A stretch of 64,000 nt of DNA from Mesorhizobium sp. STM 4661 (GTDB taxonomy: Bacteria > Pseudomonadota > Alphaproteobacteria > Rhizobiales > Rhizobiaceae). The stretch lies in assembly GCF_000359125.1 (NCBI RefSeq), contig NZ_CAAF010000073.1:186001-250000 (forward strand), written 5' to 3'. Shown in pieces: positions 53,716 to 61,976 of this stretch (position 1 is the stretch's first letter; each line of letters starts with the position of its first letter). Made by a program: the position numbers and the translations under genes. Under the pieces are notes generated by a model that was not told the DNA's origin, searched no databases, and saw only the letters and a list, made by a program, of their open reading frames with translations.

Positions 53716-54828
53716 ATGAAAAAACTTCTGAATGAAGCCGCTGTCAGCCGTCGCACTGTCCTCAAAGCCGGTGGCGCGGCGATCGCCGGTTCGCTTTTTG
53801 CGCCGAACATCATACGCCCGGCGAATGCTGCCGAGCAGATATTGCTGCTGACCTGGGAAACATATCACGACGACGACTGGATCCAGGAATGGGGCCGCGC
53901 CAACGACACCGAAGTGCGTGCCGTACGCATCGGCTCCGTGGACGAACTCTTCTCGCAGCCATTCTCGGGCGCGGTCCAGCCGGACATCCTCTATGTCGAA
54001 ACAGGCTCGCTGTCGCGCTTCAAGCAAGCCGGACTGATCAAGGCGGTCGACATCTCCAAACTGCCGAACGCGTCCAACATATCTCCCCATCTGCCATGGA
54101 AGGACTTCACGAAGGTCGATGGCGAGACGGTTGGCGTGCCATACAACTGGGGCACGCAGCCCCTGATGTACAATGCCGACGTCGTCACCGAGGCCGAGAG
54201 CAATACATGGGCGACGCTCTGGAACGAGAAGTACAAGGGCCAGGTAAACATGTTCGACGACTGCACGATCACCTTTCCGATGATCGCGCTCTATATCGGA
54301 GCCAAGGATCCCTTCAACCTGACTGAAGAGGAATTCGGCAAGTGCACGGACGCGCTGCGAGCCCTCCATGGCCAGATCCGGGTCATTGCCCGCGGCTTCG
54401 ACGACGCCGCGACCATCTATGCGGCAGGTGAGGCTGTAATCGGTTACTGCCAGAACGTTGCCGTGGTCACATCCCTGCAGGCCAAGGGCAAGAACTTCAA
54501 ATACGCGCTGCCGAAGGAAGGGACACCTACCTGGATCGACTGCGCCACGATCTCGCCGCAGGGCGACCGGCCAATCGTCTACAAATTCATGAACGACAAT
54601 CTCAGCACCCAGTGGCAATCGCGCTTCATCACCAAGTCGACCAACAACGGCGTGCTCAGCGCGGAATCCGCACGTGCGGCCGGAATGAGCGAGGATGCAT
54701 TGAAGATCACCAACATCATCGACTCCGCGGCCTCCGGTTTTTGGGACAAGCTCGTCGTCTTCCAGAAGCCGGAGGACCTGGAGCGTCGCCTGCAGATCTG
54801 GAACGATTTCAAATCAGGTATTCTCTGA
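53716..54828 (+). CDS. Periplasmic solute-binding protein, polyamine (PotD/PotF) type, Tat-exported
   Basis: 370 residues from ATG 53716, with AAAGGA upstream; an ATG at 53698 is also possible. A twin-arginine signal (SRRTVLKAGGAAIAGSLFAP) leads to cleavage near NAAEQ. The mature part begins LLLTWETYHDDDWIQEWGRA, typical of spermidine/putrescine-type binding proteins. Export by Tat differs from the Sec-type protein of the first module. Ligand unknown; a nitrogen compound is likely from the regulon's other enzymes. The ATPase and fused permease follow. Confidence 0.88.
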   Translation: MKKLLNEAAVSRRTVLKAGGAAIAGSLFAPNIIRPANAAEQILLLTWETYHDDDWIQEWGRANDTEVRAVRIGSVDELFSQPFSGAVQPDILYVETGSLSRFKQAGLIKAVDISKLPNASNISPHLPWKDFTKVDGETVGVPYNWGTQPLMYNADVVTEAESNTWATLWNEKYKGQVNMFDDCTITFPMIALYIGAKDPFNLTEEEFGKCTDALRALHGQIRVIARGFDDAATIYAAGEAVIGYCQNVAVVTSLQAKGKNFKYALPKEGTPTWIDCATISPQGDRPIVYKFMNDNLSTQWQSRFITKSTNNGVLSAESARAAGMSEDALKITNIIDSAASGFWDKLVVFQKPEDLERRLQIWNDFKSGIL

Positions 54829-54864
54829 ACCTTGCGGCAGGCAACCAGAACCGGAGCCACTGCG

Positions 54865-55944
54865 ATGCAGCAAGCAGTCGGAAGCTACGTGCTTAGCCTG
54901 GAGAATGTCGCCAAGACCTATCCGGGCAACACCAAACGGGCGCTCGACAGAGTGTCATTCGAGGTGGCCGCGGGCGAGTTCTTCTCGATCCTCGGTCCAA
55001 GCGGCTCCGGAAAGACGACGATCCTGAGGACAATCGCGGGCTTCGAGAAGCCGGATGAGGGTCGCGTAGTAATGGCCGGGGGCGATGTCACGCATCTGCC
55101 ACCGAACCGTCGCGACCTTCGCACGGTGTTCCAGAGCTATGCCTTGTTCCCGCATCTGACGATCGGTGAGAACGTTCAGTATCCATTGCGAATGTCCGGC
55201 ATGGGTAAGCTCGAGCGGACAAGGAAGGCCGCGGAGGCGCTGGAACTCGTCGCCATGGAACCGCTGGCCGGCCGCTTGCCGCATCTGCTTTCCGGTGGTC
55301 AGAGGCAGCGCGCCGCACTCGCCCGTGCCGTCGTCTCCAGGCCGCAATTGCTGCTTCTCGACGAACCGCTCGGCGCGCTCGACCTGCGTCTGCGTCAGCA
55401 GATGCAGCATACGCTTGTTTCACTGCAGAAGGAGCTCGGCATAGCTTTCGTCTATGTGACGCACGACCAGGGCGAAGCGCTTTCGATGTCCGACCGGGTC
55501 CTGGTTATGCGCGAGGGCCGGATCGCGCAGCTAGGAAGACCCCAAGACCTCTATTTCAAGCCGAGGTCCGAGTTTGTGGCCGAGTTTGTCGGCAATTCCA
55601 ACATGTTGCCGGTAGAGTTCACCGCCGATCACGGATCCTATGTCGGATCGATCGGCGGGGTGACGTTTCCGGAAATGCGCGGCGACAAGTCTGGCAAGGC
55701 ACGTGTGGCCGTGCGTTATGACAACGTCCACATCTACCCCGCCAAGGAGAACTCAGGGACGAGCAGGCTTTCGGGTATCGTAGAGAACGTGCTTTTTCTC
55801 GGCACCAACATCGAGGTCGACATGCGTTGTGGCGACTTGCGGATCATGGGCAGCTTGCCGGCCGGCCGTGCCGACAGCATCGTTGCCGGCCAGGCCGTCT
55901 CCATCGGCCTCGATCTCGCAGACGCAAGCGTCTTTCATGTCTAG
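54865..55944 (+). CDS. ABC ATPase, PotA type
   Basis: 359 residues from ATG 54865 (CGGAG upstream); a TTG at 54832 is an alternative. Walker A GPSGSGKTT, the signature [15 protein letters not shown], Walker B LLLLDEPLGALD and a C-terminal TOBE domain. It energises the importer made with the binding protein before it and the fused permease after it. The stop overlaps the permease start region. Confidence 0.9.
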   Translation: MQQAVGSYVLSLENVAKTYPGNTKRALDRVSFEVAAGEFFSILGPSGSGKTTILRTIAGFEKPDEGRVVMAGGDVTHLPPNRRDLRTVFQSYALFPHLTIGENVQYPLRMSGMGKLERTRKAAEALELVAMEPLAGRLPHLLSGGQRQRAALARAVVSRPQLLLLDEPLGALDLRLRQQMQHTLVSLQKELGIAFVYVTHDQGEALSMSDRVLVMREGRIAQLGRPQDLYFKPRSEFVAEFVGNSNMLPVEFTADHGSYVGSIGGVTFPEMRGDKSGKARVAVRYDNVHIYPAKENSGTSRLSGIVENVLFLGTNIEVDMRCGDLRIMGSLPAGRADSIVAGQAVSIGLDLADASVFHV

Positions 55945-57652
55945 ATCGGCCGACATGGCACTGTTCGCCACACCAGCCGTGCCCGCGCGCTTCAGGTTCC
56001 GTATCGACCTGCCACAGGTGCCGGTATACGCATGGCTGGCACTGGTCGTGTTGATCCCGAACCTCTTGCTGATCGGGACGAGTTTCCTGTCAGTCGCGGA
56101 AGGGCGCATCAAGTTCGAGCCGACCTTGGGCAACTACGTGCGCCTGTGGCACTCGGCCGGGTTCTGGCGCCTGCTTTGGAAAACGCTCCAGTTCAGCCTG
56201 CTGGGGGCGTTCCTCGGCGCGCTGGCAGCTTATCCCATGGCCTGTTTCGTCGGCCGGGCGGTGCGAAACAACCGCTCCATCCTAACCGTGCTGGTGCTCG
56301 TCCCCCTGTGGATCAGCCTGCTGATGAGGGTGTTTTCCTGGCGGCTCATCCTGGGCCAGAACGGGGTGCTGAACTCCTCGCTCGTGTCGAGTGGAATCCT
56401 GGATACCCCATCTTCGGCATTCCTATACACGGGCTCGTCGGTGGTGCTGACGTTCGCCTACATATCCATCCCGTTCATCTTCGTTTCAACGCTCAATGCG
56501 TTCGAGAAGATCCCGCAATCGCTGATCGAAGCCTCGCAGGATCTGGGTGCGACGACGGTCCAGACCTTCTGTCACGTGATCTGGCCGCTCACCCGGCGCA
56601 GTCTGGCCATCGGCTTCAGCCTCGCCTTTCTGGTGACCGTCGGCGACTATGTGACGCCGTCCATGGTCGGCGGGATCAACGGAACCACGCTTGGCGTGTT
56701 GATCTCCTCGCAATTCGGCATCGCCAGCAACTGGCCTTTCGGAGCGGCCCTGTCGATCGCGCTCATCGTGGCCGTATCGGTGGTCGTTGGCGTGGCATTG
56801 TGGTCGTGCCCGCAGCGGGGGGTCTTCTCCGGAGACGAGACGCCTTCGGGTGGGCCGCCGCCAGGTGCGAGGCCGCGCCTCGGCTTCATCGGCGGCTCCA
56901 TCCTCTACGGCGTGGTCGTCGCCTTCCTCTACGCACCCCTGCTGCTGATGGTCGTGTTCTCGTTCAACGATTCTACCTTGCAGGCCTTCCCGCTGCAGCG
57001 CCTGACATTCAAATGGTATGCCGAACTCGCGGGCAATTCGGGATTGATAGCAGCCGCGCAACGCTCGCTGGTGGTCGCCGTCTGCGTCGTTCTCGTTTCC
57101 AGCATCGTCGGAACATCTTTCGCGCTGATCCTCCACTATCGCAACTTACTCTATTCTCGCGCCATCGAGCTCCTGCTGACCCTGCCGCTTGCCATGCCTT
57201 CGGTCGTCCTCGGCATCGTCATGGTGCTTGGAACGGAGATCGTGGGTGTTCCGCCGGGACTGGCGCGAATCGTCATTGGCCAGGCAAGCTTCATCATGCC
57301 CATCACCATGCTTCTGGTGCTGACTCGGCTCCGGCGCCTTGATCCCTCGCTGCTCGAAGCCTCTCTCGATCTCGGCGCGAGCCGCTTGCAGAGCTTCGTG
57401 CACGTCGTGCTGCCACTCATACGCGGCGCGGCAATCGGCGGCATGCTGCTCGGCGTGACGCTGTCGGCGGACGAAGTGATGGTGACGCTATTTCTGGCAG
57501 GGCCGTCACAGACACTGCCGATCTGGGTCTTCAATCAGATGCGGTTCGGCTTCACCCCGTCGGTCAACGCGGTGTTCACTCTGCTTGGGCTGTTCGCGCT
57601 CTCGACGGTGTTGATCGGGCAATTCATCTCGCGACGCCGCGCGATCGATTGA
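55937..57652 (+). CDS. Fused polyamine-type ABC permease (PotB and PotC halves in one protein)
   Basis: 571 residues from ATG 55937; an ATG at 55955 is an alternative. Two complete permease halves are joined in frame. Residues about 28-290 are PotB-like, with the EAA loop EASQDLGATTVQTFCHVIWP (198-217). Residues about 316-571 are PotC-like, with the loop EASLDLGASRLQSFVHVVLP (474-493). The linker (about 291-315) is polar and Gly/Pro-rich (GDETPSGGPPPGARPR). Each half keeps its own coupling loop, so one polypeptide can form the whole channel. In the first module the same roles are split over two genes. Confidence 0.9.
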   Translation: MSRSADMALFATPAVPARFRFRIDLPQVPVYAWLALVVLIPNLLLIGTSFLSVAEGRIKFEPTLGNYVRLWHSAGFWRLLWKTLQFSLLGAFLGALAAYPMACFVGRAVRNNRSILTVLVLVPLWISLLMRVFSWRLILGQNGVLNSSLVSSGILDTPSSAFLYTGSSVVLTFAYISIPFIFVSTLNAFEKIPQSLIEASQDLGATTVQTFCHVIWPLTRRSLAIGFSLAFLVTVGDYVTPSMVGGINGTTLGVLISSQFGIASNWPFGAALSIALIVAVSVVVGVALWSCPQRGVFSGDETPSGGPPPGARPRLGFIGGSILYGVVVAFLYAPLLLMVVFSFNDSTLQAFPLQRLTFKWYAELAGNSGLIAAAQRSLVVAVCVVLVSSIVGTSFALILHYRNLLYSRAIELLLTLPLAMPSVVLGIVMVLGTEIVGVPPGLARIVIGQASFIMPITMLLVLTRLRRLDPSLLEASLDLGASRLQSFVHVVLPLIRGAAIGGMLLGVTLSADEVMVTLFLAGPSQTLPIWVFNQMRFGFTPSVNAVFTLLGLFALSTVLIGQFISRRRAID

Positions 57653-57838
57653 CTTGGCACCCGGCCGAATGGTCGTTCGATCCGACGAGAAGCTTACGGC
57701 TTGCCGCCCAGAATCAAGCCATCCCCGTCATGCCCGATAGGGATCTTGCAGGGCCGAAGACGCAATGCGCGTTTGGTAGCGATCACGGTTCTTATCGGCA
57801 ACCTAGGACATCGTTGCAACTTTCGCATATTCGCAGCT

Positions 57839-57853
57839 TGGCACGGAGTTTGC
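57839..57853 (+). promoter_or_regulatory. Sigma54 promoter ahead of a truncated gene
   Basis: TGGCACG-GAGT-TTGC: GG 57840-57841, GC 57852-57853, 10 nt apart. It is 60 nt before the ATG at 57914. The preceding 57653-57838 contains no gene. Confidence 0.8.
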
Positions 57854-57913
57854 CAACTTCAAGATGGGGCCGGCTTTCGATTGGCCTCTGACATGATCAC
57901 TGGGAGCAGTCAT

Positions 57914-58048
57914 ATGCAGACGTCGCAGACAACCAGCCACCGCGTTGCCGTGCTTGGCGTTGGCAGTATGGGGACAGCGGTCGCGAAGGCACTGGCCAAG
58001 GCAGGCCACCACGTGACTGTCTGGAACCGGTCGAAAGAGCGTGTCTGA
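57914..58048 (+). pseudogene. N-terminal stub of an NAD(P)-binding dehydrogenase (6PGDH/imine-reductase-like)
   Basis: ATG 57914 has GGGAG upstream and a sigma54 promoter before it. The 44-residue product contains a perfect Rossmann start, VAVLGVGSMGTAVAKALAKA, then GHHVTVWNRSKERV and a stop. Family proteins are about 290 residues, so the gene is cut off just after the second strand. The motif is that of beta-hydroxyacid dehydrogenases and imine reductases. It was probably a fifth enzyme of the sigma54 regulon. Confidence 0.7.
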
Positions 58049-58390
58049 CAGATATTCCTTTCACGCCAGTCCTCGGGAGCCCACCATAAATCAATGAAAT
58101 CAACGCGATGCATGATGGTTCGCCTGCTTTGACTTGGCTAGCCGGACAAAAAATGACAGCTAACCTATTGATAAATAATGGTTATGGTAGGCCCGGAGGA
58201 TATCCTATGGGTATTGATTTCATTGGCTTTTTCGCGGGCCAAATTCAAAAATCTTCCCGTGTCGTTCCGTATGGTTCCGCGATGATCGGTTTTGATGCAG
58301 GATCGTCTCGGCAGCGATGTAGCCCAGGTCATATTCGGGCCGAGGGTCGTGCCGGCTCCTATGGCGCGCGTGCCGAGGGTGTTGGCAAGC
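58049..58390. other. Gene-free scar region with AT-richer segment
   Basis: No recognisable gene. The stretch 58140-58270 is AT-richer than its surroundings. GGAGGAT precedes an ATG at 58207 (MGIDFIGFFAGQIQKSS), but the frame resembles nothing I know and soon runs into the next remnant. Confidence 0.35.
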
Positions 58391-58509
58391 CCTGCCGTGG
58401 CCTATGGGTCGCTTGCTTTCATTCCGGGCGACCTGCTCAGGCGGCTATGGCAACGCTTGCGGCACGCTCCGTGCTTGTAGGCTACCCGCTGTTCAACCAG
58501 CGAGCCTAA
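58391..58509 (+). pseudogene. Possible C-terminal remnant of a BioY-like biotin transporter
   Basis: Reads PAVAYGSLAFIPGDLL in one frame, then after a lost base near 58439 continues AAMATLAARSVLVGYPLFNQ to a stop. The FIPGDLLK-A pattern followed by a short hydrophobic tail is the usual ending of BioY, the substrate component of biotin uptake. A biotin-dependent operon begins 1.9 kb away, which gives the match some sense. The fragment is short and the call is tentative. Confidence 0.35.
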
Positions 58510-58538
58510 GGTAAAGCGCCTGTCTGACGGGCCGGCGG

Positions 58539-59444
58539 TTAGCCGCCGCCGCCCATGGTCACGGACATAAAGGCCCGGAAGGCCGCCGCCGCCGGGTCGA
58601 TTTGTCTGTCACGCGACCAAGCCAGGCCGACATCCATACTGGGGATCGGCTCGACAAGCCCGCGCACTTCGATGCGCTGCCCCTCCAAGGACCATGGTCG
58701 GTAGACCATGTCTGACAGGACAGTGACGCCCATGCCGGCAGCCACGAGCGACCGCACGGCCTCGACCGAACTGGTGGTAAGGACTGCGCGGAGCGAAAGC
58801 CCCGCGGCATCCCAGTAACGGGCGGCAGTCGTGCGTGCCTCGTCCACCGTCAGCATGACATAATCTTCCGCCGCCACATCGGCCAGGCTGATTTCCTGCC
58901 GCGCGAGCAGATGATGATCGGCCGAAAGCCAGAGCCGGCGGTTCGACCGCATCAAGACCTCCTGCGCCAATTCCTCGGTGTGCGCCAGGTTGGACACCAG
59001 CATCACCGCCATGTCGATCTCCCCGCACATCAAGCCGATTTCGAGAGCGTCCCGGGGAAGTTCCAGCACCTCGACCTCGATCTGGGGATAGGTCTTTCGG
59101 AACCGCGCGTAGTGGCGCGACATGTAGTAGCCGACGACCGTGTAGGTCATGCCCAGCCGCAGCTTGCCCGCTAGGCCTTTCCTATCGCGCAACGGGCTTC
59201 GGACAGCGGCTGCGACGGCCCCGGTGATAACACGCGCATGCTCAAGAAACCGCGCCCCCTCCATCGTCAACCTTACGCCAGCGTGGTTACGCTCCAAAAG
59301 CCGTACACCCAGGTCAGCCTCCAGCGTCTTTATCGCCGCGGTGACCGCCGATTGTGAGATGTTGAGTTCCACCGCGGCATGACTGACCTGTCCGCTCTCG
59401 GCGGTCGCGATGAAATAATCGAGCTGTTTCAAGGTGATGGTCAT
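58539..59444 (-). CDS. LysR-family transcriptional regulator
   Basis: 301 residues. The N-terminal helix-turn-helix is LKQLDYFIATAESGQVSHAA then ELNISQSAVTAAIKTLEADL, typical of LysR proteins. The remainder is the two-lobe effector domain. It is divergent from the pxpA-led operon, with 135 nt between them that contain the inverted repeat TTGAT-N6-ATCAA. It is therefore the probable activator of the oxoprolinase/carboxylase operon. Its effector would be the lactam substrate or product. Confidence 0.9.
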   Translation of the reverse strand: MTITLKQLDYFIATAESGQVSHAAVELNISQSAVTAAIKTLEADLGVRLLERNHAGVRLTMEGARFLEHARVITGAVAAAVRSPLRDRKGLAGKLRLGMTYTVVGYYMSRHYARFRKTYPQIEVEVLELPRDALEIGLMCGEIDMAVMLVSNLAHTEELAQEVLMRSNRRLWLSADHHLLARQEISLADVAAEDYVMLTVDEARTTAARYWDAAGLSLRAVLTTSSVEAVRSLVAAGMGVTVLSDMVYRPWSLEGQRIEVRGLVEPIPSMDVGLAWSRDRQIDPAAAAFRAFMSVTMGGGG

Positions 59445-59478
59445 GGTGCACTCCGGCCCAGAACCTTTATCTGTTTTT

Positions 59479-59494
59479 TTGATATCACAATCAA
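59479..59494. promoter_or_regulatory. LysR-site-like inverted repeat
   Basis: TTGAT-ATCACA-ATCAA, perfect 5-bp arms, in the divergent gap between the LysR and pxpA genes, about 35 nt from the LysR ATG. A likely autoregulatory/activation site. Confidence 0.45.
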
Positions 59495-59579
59495 TAAACT
59501 ACTATTTCACAAATGCCCCCGCATGCGCAAAAAATGCTGCAACGCCGCAAAGACGGCAGCTTCGAGGGGTAACAATGCG

Positions 59580-60302
59580 GTGGCGGTGACGCTAAACTGT
59601 GACATGGGCGAAAGCTTTGGCCTTTATAAGGTTGGCGATGATGTGGGCATGATGCCGATCATCGACGTCGCGAATGTCGCCTGTGGGTTTCACGCTTCCG
59701 ATCCCGATCACATGCACGCCGCCGTCCGCAGCGCCAAGGCGAGTGGCGTAAAGATCGGCGCCCATCCAGGCTTGCCGGACATTCAGGGTTTCGGCCGGCG
59801 CGAGATGCGGATGACCCGCGACGAAGTCAGAAACACCATTATTTACCAGGTGGGAGCGCTTGCCGGCTTCCTCAAGGCCGAGGGTGTGGAACTCCACCAT
59901 ATCAAGCCGCATGGCAGCCTTTACTTCATGGCCATGCAGCAGGAGGCAGTCGCCCATGGCGTGTGCGACGCGGCAGAGGTTTTCGGCGTACCCCTCTTCG
60001 GCATGACGGGCACCCTGCACGAGAAGATCTATCAAGAGCGCGGTATCCCATTCGTCGCCGAGTTCTATGCCGATCTCGACTACGATGCCTCCGGCAAGCT
60101 GATCCTGACACGCGTTCATGACGCCAAGGACCCCGCAGAGATGGCCGAGCGTTGCGTGCGCGCCATCAGCGAGGGCGAGGGAACGGCAGAGGACGGCAGT
60201 TTCTTCCCCGTACGCTGCGAAACCATCTGCGTGCATTCCGATACGCCGAACGCCATCGAAATAGCCAGGGCCGTGCGCACCGCAATCGCCCCTTGGCACT
60301 GA
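59580..60302 (+). CDS. pxpA: 5-oxoprolinase subunit A (LamB/YcsF family)
   Basis: 240 residues from GTG 59580, with GAGGGG upstream. This yields the standard family N-terminus AVTLNCDMGESFGLYKVGDD; a long upstream extension to 59379 is rejected. Other motifs: ANVACGFHASDPDHMHAAVR, GAHPGLPDIQGFGRREM and HIKPHGSLYFMAM. With PxpB and PxpC it hydrolyses 5-oxoproline to glutamate using ATP. The biotin-carboxylase genes inserted in this operon suggest a variant acting on another lactam or cyclic amide. Confidence 0.88.
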   Translation: MAVTLNCDMGESFGLYKVGDDVGMMPIIDVANVACGFHASDPDHMHAAVRSAKASGVKIGAHPGLPDIQGFGRREMRMTRDEVRNTIIYQVGALAGFLKAEGVELHHIKPHGSLYFMAMQQEAVAHGVCDAAEVFGVPLFGMTGTLHEKIYQERGIPFVAEFYADLDYDASGKLILTRVHDAKDPAEMAERCVRAISEGEGTAEDGSFFPVRCETICVHSDTPNAIEIARAVRTAIAPWH

Positions 60303-60368
60303 AGTCGACCGAAACCGCCCGCACAGGCGGTTCCAAATTAGTCCGTCTGCAGTTTTCCGGAGCTTTTT

Positions 60369-60602
60369 ATGGCCCAGATTCTTTCTCCTCTTCCCGGCAC
60401 TTTCTATCGGAGCGCTTCGCCAGACCAGCCGCCCTACAAGGCGGATGGCGACGCGGTTTCCGCCGGAGATGTAATCGGTCTCATCGAAGTGATGAAGTCG
60501 TTCCACGAAGTGAGGGCCGAGACGGCCGGTACGAACATCCGCTTTATTGCCGACAATGAGGACCCCATCATGGCCGGCGCACCTCTTGCGGATCTCGACT
60601 GA
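60369..60602 (+). CDS. Short biotin carboxyl carrier protein (single biotinyl domain)
   Basis: 77 residues. The biotin-attachment motif is IEVMKSFHEV with the biotinylated lysine at K43. A standard E. coli-type AccB is about twice as long; the usual N-terminal linker is missing, so this is a minimal carrier domain. It overlaps the biotin carboxylase start (TGATG). It passes CO2 from biotin carboxylase to an acceptor, here probably one handled by the Pxp proteins, since no carboxyltransferase gene of the AccAD type is present. Confidence 0.85.
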   Translation: MAQILSPLPGTFYRSASPDQPPYKADGDAVSAGDVIGLIEVMKSFHEVRAETAGTNIRFIADNEDPIMAGAPLADLD

Positions 60603-61966
60603 TGCTGAAAAAGCTTCTGGTTGCCAACCGGGGCGAGATAGCGGTCAGGATCATCCGGGCCGCACAAGATCTGGGGATCGCCACTGTGGCGGTGTACTCA
60701 GCCGCGGACGCCGAGTCGCTCCACGTCCAGCTTGCGGACGAAGCGGTCAACATCGGCCCACCCGCAGCAAAGAAGTCCTATCTCAACGTCGAAGCGCTTC
60801 TGAAGGCTGCCCGCGACACCGGCTGCGACAGCGTGCATCCTGGCTATGGCTTCCTTGCCGAGAATGCCGCGTTTTCCGACGCGGTCACAGGCGCTGGATT
60901 GGTCTTCGTCGGCCCGTCGGGAGATGCGATCCGGCTGATGGGAGACAAGGTCTCGGCGCGATCGGCCGCTGCCGCTGCAGGTGTCCCTGTGGTGCCAGGC
61001 TCGGCGGGCCGGGTCGAGGGCCTCAAGGCTGGCCGCGAGGTGCTGACCGAAACCGGTTTTCCAGTGATGATCAAGGCAGCGGCAGGCGGCGGCGGGCGGG
61101 GCATCCGCATTGCGAACTCGCTCGCCGAATTCGAGCAAGCCTTTCCGCAGGCCGAAGCAGAAGCTCTCGCCGCCTTTGGCGACGGTGGTCTCTACATGGA
61201 AAAGGTGATCGGCAAGGCCCGCCATATCGAAGTGCAGGTACTGGCAGACGGAAGCGATGCCATCCACTGCTACGAGCGGGAGTGCTCGCTGCAGCGGCGA
61301 CGCCAGAAGGTTTGGGAGGAAGCGCCATCACGCGCACTTTCCGACGGGCTGCGCGAGGAGCTCTGCGCTTCGGCGGTCGCTTTGGCCAAGGCGGTCAAAT
61401 ACTCTGGTGCCGGCACTGTAGAGTATCTCTATGACCATGAAGCCGACCGCTTTTACTTCATCGAGATGAATACCCGCATTCAGGTTGAGCACCCGGTCAC
61501 CGAGGCGATCACCGGCATCGACCTCGTTGCAGAGATGCTTCGCATCGCCGGCGGCGAGAAGCTGCGGATTCGGCAGGGCGATGTCTCCGTCAAAGGGCAT
61601 GCGATCGAAGTACGGCTCAATGCCGAAGACCCGGCGAAGGAGTTTGCGCCCTTTCCCGGGCAGGTGGCCGAGCTTCGCATTCCCGGCGGTCCGGGCGTAC
61701 GCTTCGATTCCATGCTCTACCAAGGCTATCAGGTGCCACCCTTTTATGACTCGCTGCTTGCCAAGCTGATCGTGCATGGAGAGACGCGCGAGGCGGCGAT
61801 AGTCCGCCTGATCCGCGCGCTTCACGAGTTGAAGATCGGCGGGCTGAAGACCACCAAGCCGCTGTTTCTTGCGCTGGCCGCCGATCCTGCGGTGCGGGCA
61901 GGAGACGTGCATACCCGCTGGCTGGAAGGCTGGCTCAGCGAAAACGCCGCAGCGTTGGCGGGCTAA
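60602..61966 (+). CDS. accC: Biotin carboxylase (AccC-type)
   Basis: 454 residues, full length for the family. N-terminal KKLLVANRGEIAVRIIRAAQ, the ATP-grasp glycine loop KAAAGGGGRGIRIA, the bicarbonate/biotin site MNTRIQVEHPVTEAITGIDL, and EVRLNAEDP. It carboxylates the biotin of the small carrier protein using ATP and bicarbonate. Its position between pxpA and pxpB, not next to accA/accD, argues for a dedicated catabolic carboxylase rather than fatty acid synthesis. Confidence 0.88.
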   Translation: MLKKLLVANRGEIAVRIIRAAQDLGIATVAVYSAADAESLHVQLADEAVNIGPPAAKKSYLNVEALLKAARDTGCDSVHPGYGFLAENAAFSDAVTGAGLVFVGPSGDAIRLMGDKVSARSAAAAAGVPVVPGSAGRVEGLKAGREVLTETGFPVMIKAAAGGGGRGIRIANSLAEFEQAFPQAEAEALAAFGDGGLYMEKVIGKARHIEVQVLADGSDAIHCYERECSLQRRRQKVWEEAPSRALSDGLREELCASAVALAKAVKYSGAGTVEYLYDHEADRFYFIEMNTRIQVEHPVTEAITGIDLVAEMLRIAGGEKLRIRQGDVSVKGHAIEVRLNAEDPAKEFAPFPGQVAELRIPGGPGVRFDSMLYQGYQVPPFYDSLLAKLIVHGETREAAIVRLIRALHELKIGGLKTTKPLFLALAADPAVRAGDVHTRWLEGWLSENAAALAG

Positions 61967-61976
61967 GGGAGGACCG

